A DNA stretch of 50,594 nt from the NCBI RefSeq assembly GCF_001428605.1, contig NZ_LMID01000004.1, forward strand, positions 1 to 50,594. Direction: 5' to 3'. The translations under genes and the position numbers were made by a program. How positions within the stretch are numbered: position 1 is the first letter of the stretch; each line of letters starts with the position of its first letter. Shown one piece after another: positions 8,836 through 18,120 of the stretch. Under the pieces are notes generated by a model. It did no database searches, was not told the origin of the DNA, and was given only the letters and a program-made list of their open reading frames with translations. This stretch comes from Sphingomonas sp. Root720 (GTDB taxonomy: Bacteria > Pseudomonadota > Alphaproteobacteria > Sphingomonadales > Sphingomonadaceae).

Positions 8836-9388
8836 AACTTTCCGCCAGCCTGGCGCGAGCGCGATAGACGCGCGTCTCGACCGCCTTCTCGCTGATTCCC
8901 AGCACCAATGCCGTCTCGGCCTGCGACAGGCCCTCGATCGTCCGCAGGATTAGGGGCTCCTTGAGCGAACCGGGCAAGGCGGCGATCGCCGTCATCGTCC
9001 GCTGGAGCTGCTGACGGTCCGAGAGAAGCTCCTCCGGCGTCGCGGCCTCGTCGGCGACATCGCTTGCCGCATCGATCGGCAGCGCGAATGAGAAGAGCCT
9101 GCGGACGGCGCGCCGCCTCGTCCAGTCATGGCATTTGTTGATGGCGATGCGCGCCATCCAGACCCGGAACGGGCGCGCTCCGTCGTAGCGCCCCAGCGCG
9201 GAGAAGGCGGCGATGAAACTCTGCTGGGTGACGTCGAGCGCGGCATCGGCATCGCCGACATGTCCCCGGACCAGCCGGTACACCGGCTCGCGGTGGCGCC
9301 GCATGAGTTCACCATAGGCACTCTGCCTGCCGGCGAGCGCCAGTGCGGCCAGTTCGCCATCCGAGCAGCCGGCGAGATCGAGCGTCAC
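8825..9388 (-). CDS. ECF sigma factor (CnrH-like) of the copper island
   Basis: 187 aa sigma-70 family, ECF type. Region 2 (YRLVRGHVGDADAALDVTQQ, FIAAFSALGRYDG, PFRVWMARIAINKCHDW) and region 4 (LPGSLKEPLILRTIEGLSQ, ETALVLGISEKAVETRVYRA) are intact, joined by a short linker. Its ATG overlaps the stop of the metal-sensor gene (ATGA). Gene order anti-sigma, sensor, sigma equals cnrY-cnrX-cnrH of Cupriavidus. Four matching promoters in the island, including one before its own operon, make it the likely copper-stress activator and suggest positive autoregulation. Confidence 0.88.
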   Translation of the reverse strand: MTLDLAGCSDGELAALALAGRQSAYGELMRRHREPVYRLVRGHVGDADAALDVTQQSFIAAFSALGRYDGARPFRVWMARIAINKCHDWTRRRAVRRLFSFALPIDAASDVADEAATPEELLSDRQQLQRTMTAIAALPGSLKEPLILRTIEGLSQAETALVLGISEKAVETRVYRARARLAESLRD

Positions 9389-9825
9389 CGCTCCTTGGCC
9401 GTCAGTGCCTTGACCACCGCCTGGTCGAACCGGGCGGCCTGATCGGGACGCAACACGCCGCGCATCGCGAAGATATGTTCCAGCGTCTCCTTCTGGAGCT
9501 GGCCCATCGCCTGGTGCGACCGATCGACCGCCGCGCTGACCTGCGGCCCGTAGCCATGCTCCGCCTCGATCGCGTCCGCGAGGCGCGCGTTGTCGGCACG
9601 CAGCTCGAGTTCGAGTGCCTGCCGGCGGACGGCGAAGCGGCGCTCGATGGCCTCGATTTTCGCGTGCTGGGTGTCGTCGAGTTCAAGCTGCCGGTGGAGC
9701 AGCGTGTGAAGCTCGGTTTCGACCGGCGTCTGCCGCGCGACATAGGCGCGTCCGACGAAGACCCCTACGATCGCCGCGGCAAAGGCGATCAGCGCGATCA
9801 GCAGCAGGCGGCGGCGGTCGTTCAC
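9385..9825 (-). CDS. CnrX-like periplasmic metal sensor
   Basis: 146 aa. One N-terminal membrane anchor (about 7-26) precedes an all-helical periplasmic sensor of the heavy-metal-resistance/CnrX family. The metal ligands reported for CnrX (H42, H46, E63, H119, M123) have counterparts here at H40, H44, E61, H117 and M121, each shifted by two. In the Cnr system the metal-loaded sensor frees the sigma factor from the membrane anti-sigma. Here copper is the likely signal because of the neighbours, although the CnrX site is known for Ni and Co. It overlaps both flanking genes by ATGA. Confidence 0.82.
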   Translation of the reverse strand: MNDRRRLLLIALIAFAAAIVGVFVGRAYVARQTPVETELHTLLHRQLELDDTQHAKIEAIERRFAVRRQALELELRADNARLADAIEAEHGYGPQVSAAVDRSHQAMGQLQKETLEHIFAMRGVLRPDQAARFDQAVVKALTAKER

Positions 9826-10100
9826 TCGCCACCGCCCAGCAAGGATGACGGCGCCAATGCGGGCGGAGCGCCGAAAGGCGCGATAGACGCAGCCCTGACC
9901 GGCGCGCCCGGCAGCGCCGAGCCGGCGATCCCGATCGTGAGCGCGGCGAGCGCGGCTATTCCAAAAACCGTGCCGGAAAGCGGACGCGAGCCCGCGGCGT
10001 GAACGGCCACACCCGCCAGGACGGCCTCGTCGATCGACGCCAGTCGCGGGTGGACGGGCATTTCGCGCAGGCGGGCCAGTTCTGCGTCAATATTGGTCAT
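9822..10100 (-). CDS. Probable CnrY-like membrane anti-sigma factor
   Basis: 92 aa with a cytoplasmic N-terminal part of about 40 residues (LREMPVHPRLASIDEAVLAG), one membrane helix (about 43-61) and a short Pro/Ala-rich periplasmic tail. Size, topology and position ahead of the CnrX-like sensor and the ECF sigma gene match CnrY, which holds the sigma factor at the membrane. Sequence similarity was judged by eye only. Its stop overlaps the sensor start (ATGA). An ECF-type promoter lies 30-55 bases upstream. Confidence 0.75.
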   Translation of the reverse strand: MTNIDAELARLREMPVHPRLASIDEAVLAGVAVHAAGSRPLSGTVFGIAALAALTIGIAGSALPGAPVRAASIAPFGAPPALAPSSLLGGGE

Positions 10101-10129
10101 GCGTCATCCTCCACGCTCTCAGCCGATAT

Positions 10130-10155
10130 TACGCATCGGCGCCCCCGATCCCTCA
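10130..10155 (-). promoter_or_regulatory. ECF-sigma promoter of the anti-sigma/sensor/sigma operon
   Basis: On the minus strand TGAGGGAT (10155-10148), 12 bases, TGCGTA (10135-10130). It is divergent from, and built like, the copC promoter 22 bases away. The leader before the ATG at 10100 would be about 25 bases. Confidence 0.8.
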
Positions 10156-10177
10156 TAGCAGCATCGCAATCACCTGA

Positions 10178-10203
10178 TGAGGGATTGGCCACGGGCGTGC
10201 GTA
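10178..10203 (+). promoter_or_regulatory. ECF-sigma promoter of copCD
   Basis: TGAGGGAT (10178-10185), 12 bases, TGCGTA (10198-10203). Both elements and the spacing equal those of the divergent sigma-operon promoter. The copC ATG is at 10233. Confidence 0.8.
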
Positions 10204-10232
10204 TTCACCGTACCACCCCAACGGAGAAACCC

Positions 10233-10619
10233 ATGGCGCCCTTCCGAAACCTCATGCTCGCAGCCACTGTTGCGGCCTTCACCATCGCCTCTCCCGCCCT
10301 GGCGCATCCCAAACTGGTGTCGGCAACGCCCGCGGCAGGATCGACCGTCAGCAGACCGACCCAGATCGCGCTCGCCTTCAGCGAGACGCTGATGCCGCAG
10401 ATGTCCGGCCTGGACCTAGTCATGACCGGAATGCCAGGCATGGCCCGTCATGCGCCGATGAAGGTTGCCGGGTTCAAGACCAGCGTGTCGCAGGACGGCA
10501 AGACTCTCGTCGCCGCACTGCCCAAGCCGCTTCCGGCCGGCACCTATGACGCCCATTGGCATGTCGTTTCCACCGACACGCACCGCATCGAGGGCCATCT
10601 GACCTTCACGGTGCGCTGA
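10233..10619 (+). CDS. copC: Periplasmic copper-binding protein CopC
   Basis: 128 aa CopC/PcoC-YobA family. The signal peptide ends at SPALA and the mature protein starts with HPKLVSATPAAGS, so His1, the Cu(II) ligand of CopC, is in place. Further family features are FSETLMPQMSGL, a Met-containing segment (MTGMPGMARHAPM) that could bind Cu(I), and the C-terminal GTYDAHWHVVSTDTH with GHLTFTV. It is a copper carrier thought to pass copper to CopD. ATG at 10233 has GGAG upstream. An ECF-type promoter precedes it and copD follows after three bases. Confidence 0.93.
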   Translation: MAPFRNLMLAATVAAFTIASPALAHPKLVSATPAAGSTVSRPTQIALAFSETLMPQMSGLDLVMTGMPGMARHAPMKVAGFKTSVSQDGKTLVAALPKPLPAGTYDAHWHVVSTDTHRIEGHLTFTVR

Positions 10620-10622
10620 GAC

Positions 10623-11555
10623 GTGAGTGACTGGCTCGTCATTGCGGCGCGCTTCGCGCTGTATGGCGATCTGGCCCTGCTCTTCGGTGTTCCGCTCTTC
10701 GCTCTTTATGGGCTTCGCGGCGAGGAGCGGCATCACGCCAGATTGCTGCCGCTCCGCCCGCTTGCCGGGACCTTGGCGATCACCGGCATCGCCCTCTCTG
10801 CGATCGGCTTCGTTGCCATGGCGGCGGCCATGGCCGGAACCGGCCTGCTTCAGGTCGAATCCGACACATTGACCATGCTGCTTGCCCAGACATCGGTGGG
10901 CACCGCCTTTCTGGTTCGCATGGCTGCGCTGGCCTTCTGCCTGTTCGCCGGCGTCCTTCTTTCCCGTCATCCCGTTGCTGCTCTTAGCGCGATTTCCGTC
11001 GCTGCGGGCGTCGGGCTTTCGAGTCTTGCCTGGTCGGGCCATGGCGCGGCCACCGAGGGCGGCGCGGGGATGGTCCATCTTGGGGCGGACATCCTGCATC
11101 TACTTGCTGCGGGCGCCTGGGTCGGTGCCCTGTTTGCGTTGCTGCTCCTGGCGTTGCGGGGCTCGCCGAAGGACGACGCGGGGCAGGTCCGAACGCTGCA
11201 CCGGGCGCTGGACGGCTTCGCCGGTGTCGGCACTGTCATCGTCGGGCTGATTGTGGTCACCGGGCTCGCCAACGGGCTGGTCATCGTAGGCATCGCCAAT
11301 GTGATGAGTGCCGCGGCCGGACTATGGGGCCAATTGATGCTGGCGAAGATCGTCCTTTTTCTCGGCATGCTGGCGATGGCCGCGGCCAATCGCTTCCGGC
11401 TGACGCCGAGTCTTGAACGGGCGATTGAGCGCCGCGATCATGCGCAAGCGCTTGCGTTCCTTCGGCGCAGCCTCGCGGTGGAAACCGTGATGGCGATCAT
11501 GATCTTGGGCCTGGTTGCCTGGCTCAGCACGCTCGAGCCGTTGAACGGTGGGTAG
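10623..11555 (+). CDS. copD: Copper resistance inner-membrane protein CopD
   Basis: 310 aa CopD/PcoD family protein with about eight membrane helices and the conserved SWSGHG-like LAWSGHGAA (near 137), [17 protein letters not shown] and a late [20 protein letters not shown]. It is believed to import copper handed over by CopC across the inner membrane. The start is a GTG at 10623, three bases after the copC stop, which makes a two-gene operon. Copper reaching the cytoplasm could then be sensed by the CueR-like protein encoded next. Confidence 0.9.
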   Translation: MSDWLVIAARFALYGDLALLFGVPLFALYGLRGEERHHARLLPLRPLAGTLAITGIALSAIGFVAMAAAMAGTGLLQVESDTLTMLLAQTSVGTAFLVRMAALAFCLFAGVLLSRHPVAALSAISVAAGVGLSSLAWSGHGAATEGGAGMVHLGADILHLLAAGAWVGALFALLLLALRGSPKDDAGQVRTLHRALDGFAGVGTVIVGLIVVTGLANGLVIVGIANVMSAAAGLWGQLMLAKIVLFLGMLAMAAANRFRLTPSLERAIERRDHAQALAFLRRSLAVETVMAIMILGLVAWLSTLEPLNGG

Positions 11556-11572
11556 CCTTTTTATTGCAACCC

Positions 11573-11603
11573 TTGACCCTGACACGATGTCAGACCCTAG
11601 ATG
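11573..11603 (+). promoter_or_regulatory. MerR/CueR-type promoter of the copper ATPase
   Basis: TTGACC (11573-11578) and TAGATG (11598-11603) are separated by 19 bases, the long spacer typical of MerR-family promoters. The spacer holds the perfect inverted repeat CTGACA-CGA-TGTCAG (11579-11593), a likely operator for the CueR-like protein encoded downstream. The ATPase ATG is at 11630. Confidence 0.75.
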
Positions 11604-11629
11604 GGATTGCGTCGAGAAGGAGAACGGGA

Positions 11630-14002
11630 ATGTCCGAGTCTAAATCCACGGCGCATACAGGTCATGATCATAGCTGTTGCGCGGCCCCCGCGAACGAGAC
11701 GTCAAAGGGCGGCGGCTCGGAACCTGTGACCGATCCCGTCTGCGGGATGTCGGTCGACCCGAATATAACATCCCATCATGCCGATCATGACGGGCAAACT
11801 TATCATTTCTGCAGCCAAGGCTGTCGCTCCAAATTTGTCGCCAATCCGAGCGCCTATCTGGATGGCAAACCACCTGAACCTGCGGCATCGTCCGGCGCAA
11901 TGTGGACATGCCCGATGCATCCACAAATTCGCCGTCATGGTCCCGGCACCTGCCCGATTTGCGGGATGGCGCTCGAACCCGAAGAGCCGTCGCTTGATGA
12001 TGCCCCCAATCCCGAGCTTGTCGATTTCACCCGGCGAACCTGGGTAGCAGCGGTCCTCGCCGTGCCGCTGCTGGCCATCTCGATGATCGCGGAGATGCTG
12101 GGCATGCATTTTGTGCCTTCTGCTATCTCGCCATGGGTCCAGTTCGCGCTGACGGCGCCGATCGTTCTGTGGGCAGGCTGGCCGTTCTTCCAGCGCGGTT
12201 GGGCCTCGATCGTGACATGGCATCTTAACATGTTCACGCTCGTGTCGATCGGAGTCGGCGCGGCGTTTGCGTACAGCATGATCGCCACGGTCGCGCCGGG
12301 TCTATTTCCACCATCCTTCCGGATGCACGGGATCGTGCCTGTCTATTACGAGGCGGCAGGCGTCGTGGTGACGCTGGTGCTGCTCGGTCAAGTACTCGAG
12401 CTGCGCGCTCGGGCGGCGACCGGCCGTGCGATCCGTGCGCTGATGGATCTTGCCCCCAAGACTGCTCGGCGCATCAATGCCAACGGCGAAGAGGTGGAGG
12501 TCGATCTCGCCGACGTAATGGCCGGCGACCATGTCCGCGTGCGTCCCGGTGCGGCGATGCCGGTCGATGGCGTTGTTATCGACGGGCGCTCGTCGGTCGA
12601 TGAATCCATGATAACGGGCGAACCTGCTCCCGTCCTCAAGGAGAAGGGCGCGACTGTCACAGGCGGCACCGTCAATGGCACGGGAACGCTGGTGATCGAG
12701 GCGCGCGCGGTCGGGACGGATACGGTTTTGGCGCGGATCGTGAAGATGGTGGCGGAAGCCCAGCGCAGCCGTGCGCCCATCCAGGCGGTTGCTGACCGCG
12801 TATCGGGCTGGTTCGTGCCGCTCGTCGTCGCGATCGCGATCGCGACATTCATTGTCTGGAATTTCGTCGGTCCTGAGCCGCGCTTTGGTCATGCCCTGCT
12901 CAATGCGATCGCCGTGCTCATAATCGCCTGTCCCTGTGCGCTCGGCCTGGCGACGCCAATGTCGATCATGGTAGGAACCGGCCGCGGCGCGCGCGGCGGT
13001 GTGCTCATCAAGGATGCCGAAGCCCTGCAAATGATGGAGAAGGTCGACACTCTGGTGATCGACAAGACCGGCACGCTGACCGAAGGCCGCCCGGCCCTTA
13101 CGACCATCGAGATGGCTGAGGGGTATGAGCACGACATGGTGTTGTCGGCCGCAGCCGCCGTAGAAGCTCTTTCGGAACATCCGCTTGCCCAGGCCATCGT
13201 CGAAGCCGCGCGCGAAGCCGAGCTTCCGATTGCGAAAGTCGAGCAGTTTGAGTCCCAGACCGGGCTTGGAGTCAGTGGCAAGGTCGACGGGCGCGACGTG
13301 GTGGTCGGCAATGCCGAACAAATGCGTCGCGTTGGCGTGGATCCGTCATCCTTTGATAACGTAGCCGACAAGCACCGCAGTGAGGGCGCAGGTGTGATGC
13401 TCGTAGCGATCGATGGCCACCTGGTCGGCCTCCTCGTGGTCGCAGATCCGATTAAGCCATCGGCGGCCTCCGCGATCGCCGCCCTGCGCGAGGAAGGGCT
13501 GCGGATCGTGATGCTGACCGGCGACGCGAGAGCGACGGCCGATGCGGTGGCGCGGGCTATCGGCGGCATTGACGAAGTCCATGCCGGGCTGAAGCCCGAG
13601 GACAAGGCCCGCATCATCGGTGAACTCAAAGCAAAAGGTGCAGTGGTCGCGATGGCCGGCGACGGGATCAACGACGCCCCGGCGCTGGCGGCGGCGGATG
13701 TCGGCGTCGCCATGGGCACCGGGACTGACGTCGCCATCGAGAGCGCTGGCATGACACTGACCAAGGGCGATCTCGCCGCGATGGTTCGTGCACGCCGGCT
13801 CGCGGTCGCCACCATGCGCAACATCCGGCAGAACCTGTTCTTCTCGTTCGTCTTCAACGGGGTCGGTGTACCGGTCGCTGCCGGTATCCTCTATCCCATT
13901 GCAGGCATCTTACTATCGCCGATGATCGCTGGCGCCGCCATGGCACTGTCGAGCTTCACGGTGGTGACCAATGCGCTCAGACTTAACGGGGCCAAGCTAT
14001 GA
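11630..14002 (+). CDS. copA: Copper-translocating P1B-type ATPase with YHS and metal-binding N-terminus
   Basis: 790 aa Cu(I)-export ATPase. The N-terminus has a His/Cys patch ([10 protein letters not shown]), a YHS domain (about 34-78, [19 protein letters not shown]) and a heavy-metal-binding segment (93-114, CPMHP...CPICGM) instead of a classical HMA domain. The pump part shows ITGEP, the membrane CPC motif (434-436, [11 protein letters not shown]), the phosphorylation site DKTGT (D478), SEHPLA and GDGIND (677-682). ATG at 11630 has AAGGAG upstream; a longer open frame lacks one. It overlaps the regulator gene (ATGA). This copA is distinct from the multicopper oxidase also named copA. Confidence 0.94.
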   Translation: MSESKSTAHTGHDHSCCAAPANETSKGGGSEPVTDPVCGMSVDPNITSHHADHDGQTYHFCSQGCRSKFVANPSAYLDGKPPEPAASSGAMWTCPMHPQIRRHGPGTCPICGMALEPEEPSLDDAPNPELVDFTRRTWVAAVLAVPLLAISMIAEMLGMHFVPSAISPWVQFALTAPIVLWAGWPFFQRGWASIVTWHLNMFTLVSIGVGAAFAYSMIATVAPGLFPPSFRMHGIVPVYYEAAGVVVTLVLLGQVLELRARAATGRAIRALMDLAPKTARRINANGEEVEVDLADVMAGDHVRVRPGAAMPVDGVVIDGRSSVDESMITGEPAPVLKEKGATVTGGTVNGTGTLVIEARAVGTDTVLARIVKMVAEAQRSRAPIQAVADRVSGWFVPLVVAIAIATFIVWNFVGPEPRFGHALLNAIAVLIIACPCALGLATPMSIMVGTGRGARGGVLIKDAEALQMMEKVDTLVIDKTGTLTEGRPALTTIEMAEGYEHDMVLSAAAAVEALSEHPLAQAIVEAAREAELPIAKVEQFESQTGLGVSGKVDGRDVVVGNAEQMRRVGVDPSSFDNVADKHRSEGAGVMLVAIDGHLVGLLVVADPIKPSAASAIAALREEGLRIVMLTGDARATADAVARAIGGIDEVHAGLKPEDKARIIGELKAKGAVVAMAGDGINDAPALAAADVGVAMGTGTDVAIESAGMTLTKGDLAAMVRARRLAVATMRNIRQNLFFSFVFNGVGVPVAAGILYPIAGILLSPMIAGAAMALSSFTVVTNALRLNGAKL

Positions 14003-14388
14003 AGATCGGCGAGGCATCGAGCGCCAGCGGCGTCTCGCAGCGCATGATTCGCCATTATGAGAAGATTGGCCTGATCGGTGCCGCGCCGCGCCGCCAGTCT
14101 GGCTATCGCGATTATTCCGATGCCGATCTCCATCGACTGCGGTTCATTGCCAATGCCCGCGACCTTGGTTTTCCGATTGAGGATATTCGGTCGCTGCTAA
14201 GCTTGTGGTCGGACGGTGCGCGTGAAAGCGCCGACGTAAAGCACATCGCATTGACCCGTGCCGCCGAATTGCATCGCAAGGCGCTTGGACTGGAGGCACT
14301 GAGAAGGTCGCTGCTGGACCTCGCCGAGCGTTGCAACGGGAACGAGAGGCCAGATTGTCCGATCATCGACGCACTACAAACCAAATGA
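13999..14388 (+). CDS. cueR: CueR-like Cu(I)-responsive MerR regulator
   Basis: 129 aa MerR family. The N-terminal winged helix ([36 protein letters not shown]) is followed by a dimerisation helix and the metal loop with Cys112 and Cys120 ([10 protein letters not shown]), the exact positions and spacing of the two Cu(I)-binding cysteines of CueR. It overlaps the ATPase stop (ATGA) and is probably co-transcribed from the MerR-type promoter at 11573, activating its own operon when cytoplasmic Cu(I) rises. Confidence 0.9.
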   Translation: MKIGEASSASGVSQRMIRHYEKIGLIGAAPRRQSGYRDYSDADLHRLRFIANARDLGFPIEDIRSLLSLWSDGARESADVKHIALTRAAELHRKALGLEALRRSLLDLAERCNGNERPDCPIIDALQTK

Positions 14389-14501
14389 TTTGGATGTTTC
14401 TTGCACACTGATAGGTCTTCGAAACGAATAAGAAGCTGCCTTGTCTAGTATGCCGGACGATGCCAGCGGTCGGTCGCGCGACATGACATGTGGGCGCTAT
14501 G

Positions 14502-15731
14502 TCAGGTGAGCTTCGCCATGAGCCGCCCTGCCGCCCCCTGCTCAGCCGCAAGATTGCGATTGTAGGCAAGCGGCATGCGCGGCGACTTCCACCGGAGAGC
14601 GTCCATAATCCCAGCAAGATCCTCGCCGCTCGCGAACAGATCTTGGTTGAGCCCAATCCGCGTGGAGTGCGCACTGATCCCCTTTAGCAGCCGGGTCAGA
14701 TCCTCGGCCGTCAGATCGGACAGCGCGCCGCGATCGAACGCCCGCTGGATAATTGATCGAAAGATCGGCCCGATCGAGCCCGGGTGCAGCGCGACGGTGC
14801 CGATGTCATATTCGACGCGTGCTTTGATGGCGGGCTTCGAGAGCGTCTTGCGCAGATCCCACGTCTCCCGGCCTGAGATGCTGTCGATCGGCCGACCTCG
14901 CACCGCGGCCCGGGCCTTGTAGCGCCGAACCTGCACACGGCGGAACAGCGGCCCTGCTGTGATCTCGGCCGCCTCACACCAGGCTGCGATCGCCGCGACC
15001 GTGCGCGGGCTGAGGTAGGCGGTCGCCCCTTCCCCGTCCTGATCGCCCTTGCTGCGGAGGATCTGCAGCAGCCGCGCCTCGGGATCGATCGCCTCTTCAA
15101 TATGTTCGACCGCGACCGCAACCAGTTCCGAGGCCCGCAGACCGGTATCGTAAGCGGTTGATAGCAGCGCCCTATCGCGCAGGCCCGGCAGATCATCCGC
15201 GCAGCTCTCGAGCAACGCGCGGATGTTAAGCCCGCGCGCCTTGTCGCGCTCGATGTCGCGAACCGGCCCCTTGAACCGCAGCGGCCGCGCCTGTTTCTGC
15301 GCGGCGCCCTTCTCGCGGCGCACCGCCTGGAGCCGCAGCTTGACCAATGGCGCTGGCGTTGGATCCTTCAGATCGAGCAGCTGGTGGATCTTGGCGATTG
15401 ACGCCTTGTAGCGCGCCAGCGACGCAGGACGGCTACCATTTTCTGCTCGTGCATCGAGATAATCGGCTACGGTCTCAGCCGTCGCCGGCAGCGCGAACCG
15501 ATTGGTTCGCCGACACCAGGCGTCGAACGCCTCGATGTCGGATTTGAGGGCGCGGATGCTGTGGGGCGACGAGGCGGCCTGATATGCTGCGATCAGCATC
15601 TCATTGACGGTGATCCGCTCGCCGGCTTTCATCTGCACCACAGTCCAGGTCAGATCGACCGGCACGAGTGCCTGCCCGGGCATTTTGCCCGCCGCGAGCG
15701 GCGCGGAGATCTTGGCCGGCCGACCACTCAT
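14502..15731 (-). CDS. Tyrosine recombinase/integrase
   Basis: 409 aa site-specific recombinase. The N-terminal core-binding part (about 30-130) has the SAM-like pattern SIRALKSDIEAFDAWC. The catalytic part shows the first Arg in YDTGLRASELVAV, the HxxR box as HSTRIG, and the nucleophilic Tyr in RMPLAYNRNLA near the C-terminus. The start lies three bases after the stop of the TIR-like gene, so the two form an operon. It may be the resolution or integration enzyme of the local mobile element; no attachment site could be identified by eye. Confidence 0.88.
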   Translation of the reverse strand: MSGRPAKISAPLAAGKMPGQALVPVDLTWTVVQMKAGERITVNEMLIAAYQAASSPHSIRALKSDIEAFDAWCRRTNRFALPATAETVADYLDARAENGSRPASLARYKASIAKIHQLLDLKDPTPAPLVKLRLQAVRREKGAAQKQARPLRFKGPVRDIERDKARGLNIRALLESCADDLPGLRDRALLSTAYDTGLRASELVAVAVEHIEEAIDPEARLLQILRSKGDQDGEGATAYLSPRTVAAIAAWCEAAEITAGPLFRRVQVRRYKARAAVRGRPIDSISGRETWDLRKTLSKPAIKARVEYDIGTVALHPGSIGPIFRSIIQRAFDRGALSDLTAEDLTRLLKGISAHSTRIGLNQDLFASGEDLAGIMDALRWKSPRMPLAYNRNLAAEQGAAGRLMAKLT

Positions 15732-15734
15732 CGA

Positions 15735-16982
15735 TCAGCGCCGCGCCATCTCGAGGATCTCCTCAAGCGTGTAGGGCTCCTGGCCGTACACGGCCGCCAA
15801 GCCATTGAAAGCGTCGACGGCGACCTGCTGCAGCGCGTCGGGTTCTACTGAGGTCAGGGTCGCGGTGAATTCATAGGAGGGTTCAACTGCGGCGAACCCA
15901 TCTTCCCGGAAGGCGAAGGCCCCGAGCGGCCACCACGAGTCCGCGAGACCGTTGACGCCCATCCGGACATGGATCGGCAGGGCACCGCCATGACTGAGCG
16001 CGAGGCTCGCGTTGCGTTTCAGGAAGTCCAGCCAATGGCGGAAGAAATAGCCGGTCGACAACGTGCGCCGCCCGTCCCGCTCGAACAAGAACCCACCGGC
16101 GACACCCCAGAACTCGCCGGTCTTCTCAAACCACTGCGTCACAGCGACGGTGTTCGCCACACCATCCTTCTCCGCCTGGGGCCAGTAGATCGCCGTTCCG
16201 CCCCGGCTCGTGCCGTGGCTGATCGAGCGGGCATCGGCCATCAGGTCCGGATGCCCCTGCCCGCTCGCCAGCGCCTGCTTGGCGCCCAACATCGCCTGCC
16301 ATTTGGACGGAATCAGGCGCGCATAGCCCGGGAAATGGTCCGTCCAGCGGTACTTGCTTGATCCATGGCTTGGGTGCGTGACGATCTGGGGCTCGTTGCG
16401 GTCGAACCAGAGGTCCGGATCGCCCTCGAAATGCGGCTGCCAGTGAACGGCTTCGGGCGGCGGTGGTGGAAGCTGGCCGAGGGCAAGGCGCAGATGCTCG
16501 GCAAGGCGCTTTGTCAGATCCGCGCGGACCTTACGCAGATCCTCGCGCTCGGCGCCGACCGGCAGGTTGAAGGCAATAGGACCGCGCCGCCCCCGCATAT
16601 CGAAGGGCAGCTTCTCGATTGTCGCACCCTCGAACGCCGTGTTCCACACTTGGAGTACGCGGTGCTCGCTCAGCGCCCGGTTGGCATAGCCGAGCTCGAT
16701 CAGCACATTGGGGTTGGCGCATGCTTTGCCGCTGGCTGAAACAGCGGTTGGCGTCACATCGCCCACGAACACCGCAGCCTCATCGATCTTGCGCAGAATC
16801 GTGGCCACAATATCAGGCGTACCGGCGACACCTTGTGTGTCCGAGGTCAGGCTCGGCCGATCGGCTTCGTCGAGATCGGCTGCCAACATGCCGATCGCCT
16901 GATCGAGCGCTGAGCGGATCACATCGCGAGTAACGCGGGCATCGAGATCGCTCTGCCATGACCAGAAAACCGTCTTTCCCAC
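15735..16982 (-). CDS. TIR-like domain protein, putative defence effector
   Basis: 415 aa. Residues 1-170 look like the TIR-like domain of predicted nucleotide-binding/effector proteins (PF10137 and relatives): KTVFWSWQSD, GTPDIVATILRKIDEAAVFV, GDVTP and NPNVLIELGYANRAL, whose Glu sits where TIR NADases carry the catalytic residue. Residues about 175-415 are a conserved-looking but unrecognised part (DFLKRNASLALS, WWPLGAFAFRED). The start is a GTG at 16982. NAD cleavage and anti-phage function are inferences from fold and from the mobile setting between a recombinase and a broken transposase gene. Confidence 0.65.
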   Translation of the reverse strand: MGKTVFWSWQSDLDARVTRDVIRSALDQAIGMLAADLDEADRPSLTSDTQGVAGTPDIVATILRKIDEAAVFVGDVTPTAVSASGKACANPNVLIELGYANRALSEHRVLQVWNTAFEGATIEKLPFDMRGRRGPIAFNLPVGAEREDLRKVRADLTKRLAEHLRLALGQLPPPPPEAVHWQPHFEGDPDLWFDRNEPQIVTHPSHGSSKYRWTDHFPGYARLIPSKWQAMLGAKQALASGQGHPDLMADARSISHGTSRGGTAIYWPQAEKDGVANTVAVTQWFEKTGEFWGVAGGFLFERDGRRTLSTGYFFRHWLDFLKRNASLALSHGGALPIHVRMGVNGLADSWWPLGAFAFREDGFAAVEPSYEFTATLTSVEPDALQQVAVDAFNGLAAVYGQEPYTLEEILEMARR

Positions 16983-17013
16983 GCACGTTTGCCCCTGCCC
17001 GCCTCAGCGCCGC

Positions 17014-18120
17014 TTGGCCAACGCCAGCCAGGGCGTCACATATGCGCAGCTCGCCTGGACCCAGAACTGGTATATTTCACCCGAGAACTACGAGGCCGCC
17101 CTGGCCCAGATTGTGCGCGAACATCACCGCCTCCCGTTCGCGCGAAACTGGGGCGAAGGTGTCAGTGCATCATCCGACGGCCAGTTCTTCCGCACCGGCC
17201 GGATCCGATCGGGCGCAGCCGAGATCAACGCAAAATACGGTCACGAGCCAGGTATCAAAATTTACTCGCACCTTTCCGACCATTTTGCCTCGTTCAGCTC
17301 GCGCATCATGTCTGCCACCGCAAGCGAGGCCCCATACGTGCTCGACGGCCTGATGCTAGGGGCCCGCGAATTGCCACTGAAGGAGCTGTATACCGATACC
17401 GGCGGTGCGTCGGATCACGTCTTTGGCCTGTGCCACCTGCTCGGGTTCCGTTTCGTCCCTCGAATGCGTGATCTTGCAGACCGGCGGCTCGCAACCATCG
17501 TATCCGGTGCAAACTACAAAGGCATCGAATGTCTGTTCGGCCAGGCGATCAAGGTCGGCACCATTGAGGCAGAGTGGGATGATCTCGTCCGAATGGCCGC
17601 CTCAATTCGGGAAGGAACTGTTGCTCCATCTGTCATCCTGCGCAAGCTTTCCGCCTATCGCCGGCAGAACAAGCTTGACCTTGCCCTTCGCGAACTTGGC
17701 CGCATCGAGCGGACGTTGTTCACGCTCGACTGGCTGGAACAGCCGGATTTGCGCCGCGCCTGCCAAGCCGGATTGAACAAGGGAGAGGCTCGGCACGCTC
17801 TGGCAGACGCCATCTACACCAACCGCCAGGGCCGGTTCACCGATCGAACTCTTGAGAACCAACAATACCGCGCATCTGGGCTCAACTTGCTCATCGCCGC
17901 CATTGCATACTGGAATGCCCTCTATCTCGGCCGGGCCGCCGATCACCTGCGGTACTCGGGAATTGAGATGGACGAAGCACTGCTAGCGCACGTCTCACCC
18001 CTAGGATGGTCGCATATCGGCCTGACAGGTGACTACCTTTGGGAAGATGCGTCTTTCAGCGGCAACCGCGAGTACCGAGCACTTCACGACCCGAGCGGCA
18101 GAATTCGGCTCGTCGCTTAA
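17014..18120 (+). pseudogene. tnpA: Tn3-family transposase TnpA, C-terminal part only
   Basis: 368 aa matching the catalytic C-terminal region of Tn3 transposases: SSDGQFF and YTDTGGASDHVFGLCHLLGF supply the two acidic residues, NKGEARHAL the Glu of the DDE triad, and SPLGWSHIGLTGDYLW is the family's C-terminal hallmark. Complete TnpA is about 970-1000 aa, so roughly the first 600 residues are missing. Similarity starts near 17005 (LANASQGVTYAQLAW), about 25 bases from the divergent start of the TIR-like gene, which marks a rearrangement breakpoint. No matching terminal repeat is clear downstream. Confidence 0.85.

Noticed and set aside
14381-14393. Palindrome CCAAATGATTTGG at the end of cueR
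   Set aside because: It overlaps the last codons and the stop of the gene; the centre length differs from the other CAAAT/ATTTG sites, so it is probably chance.
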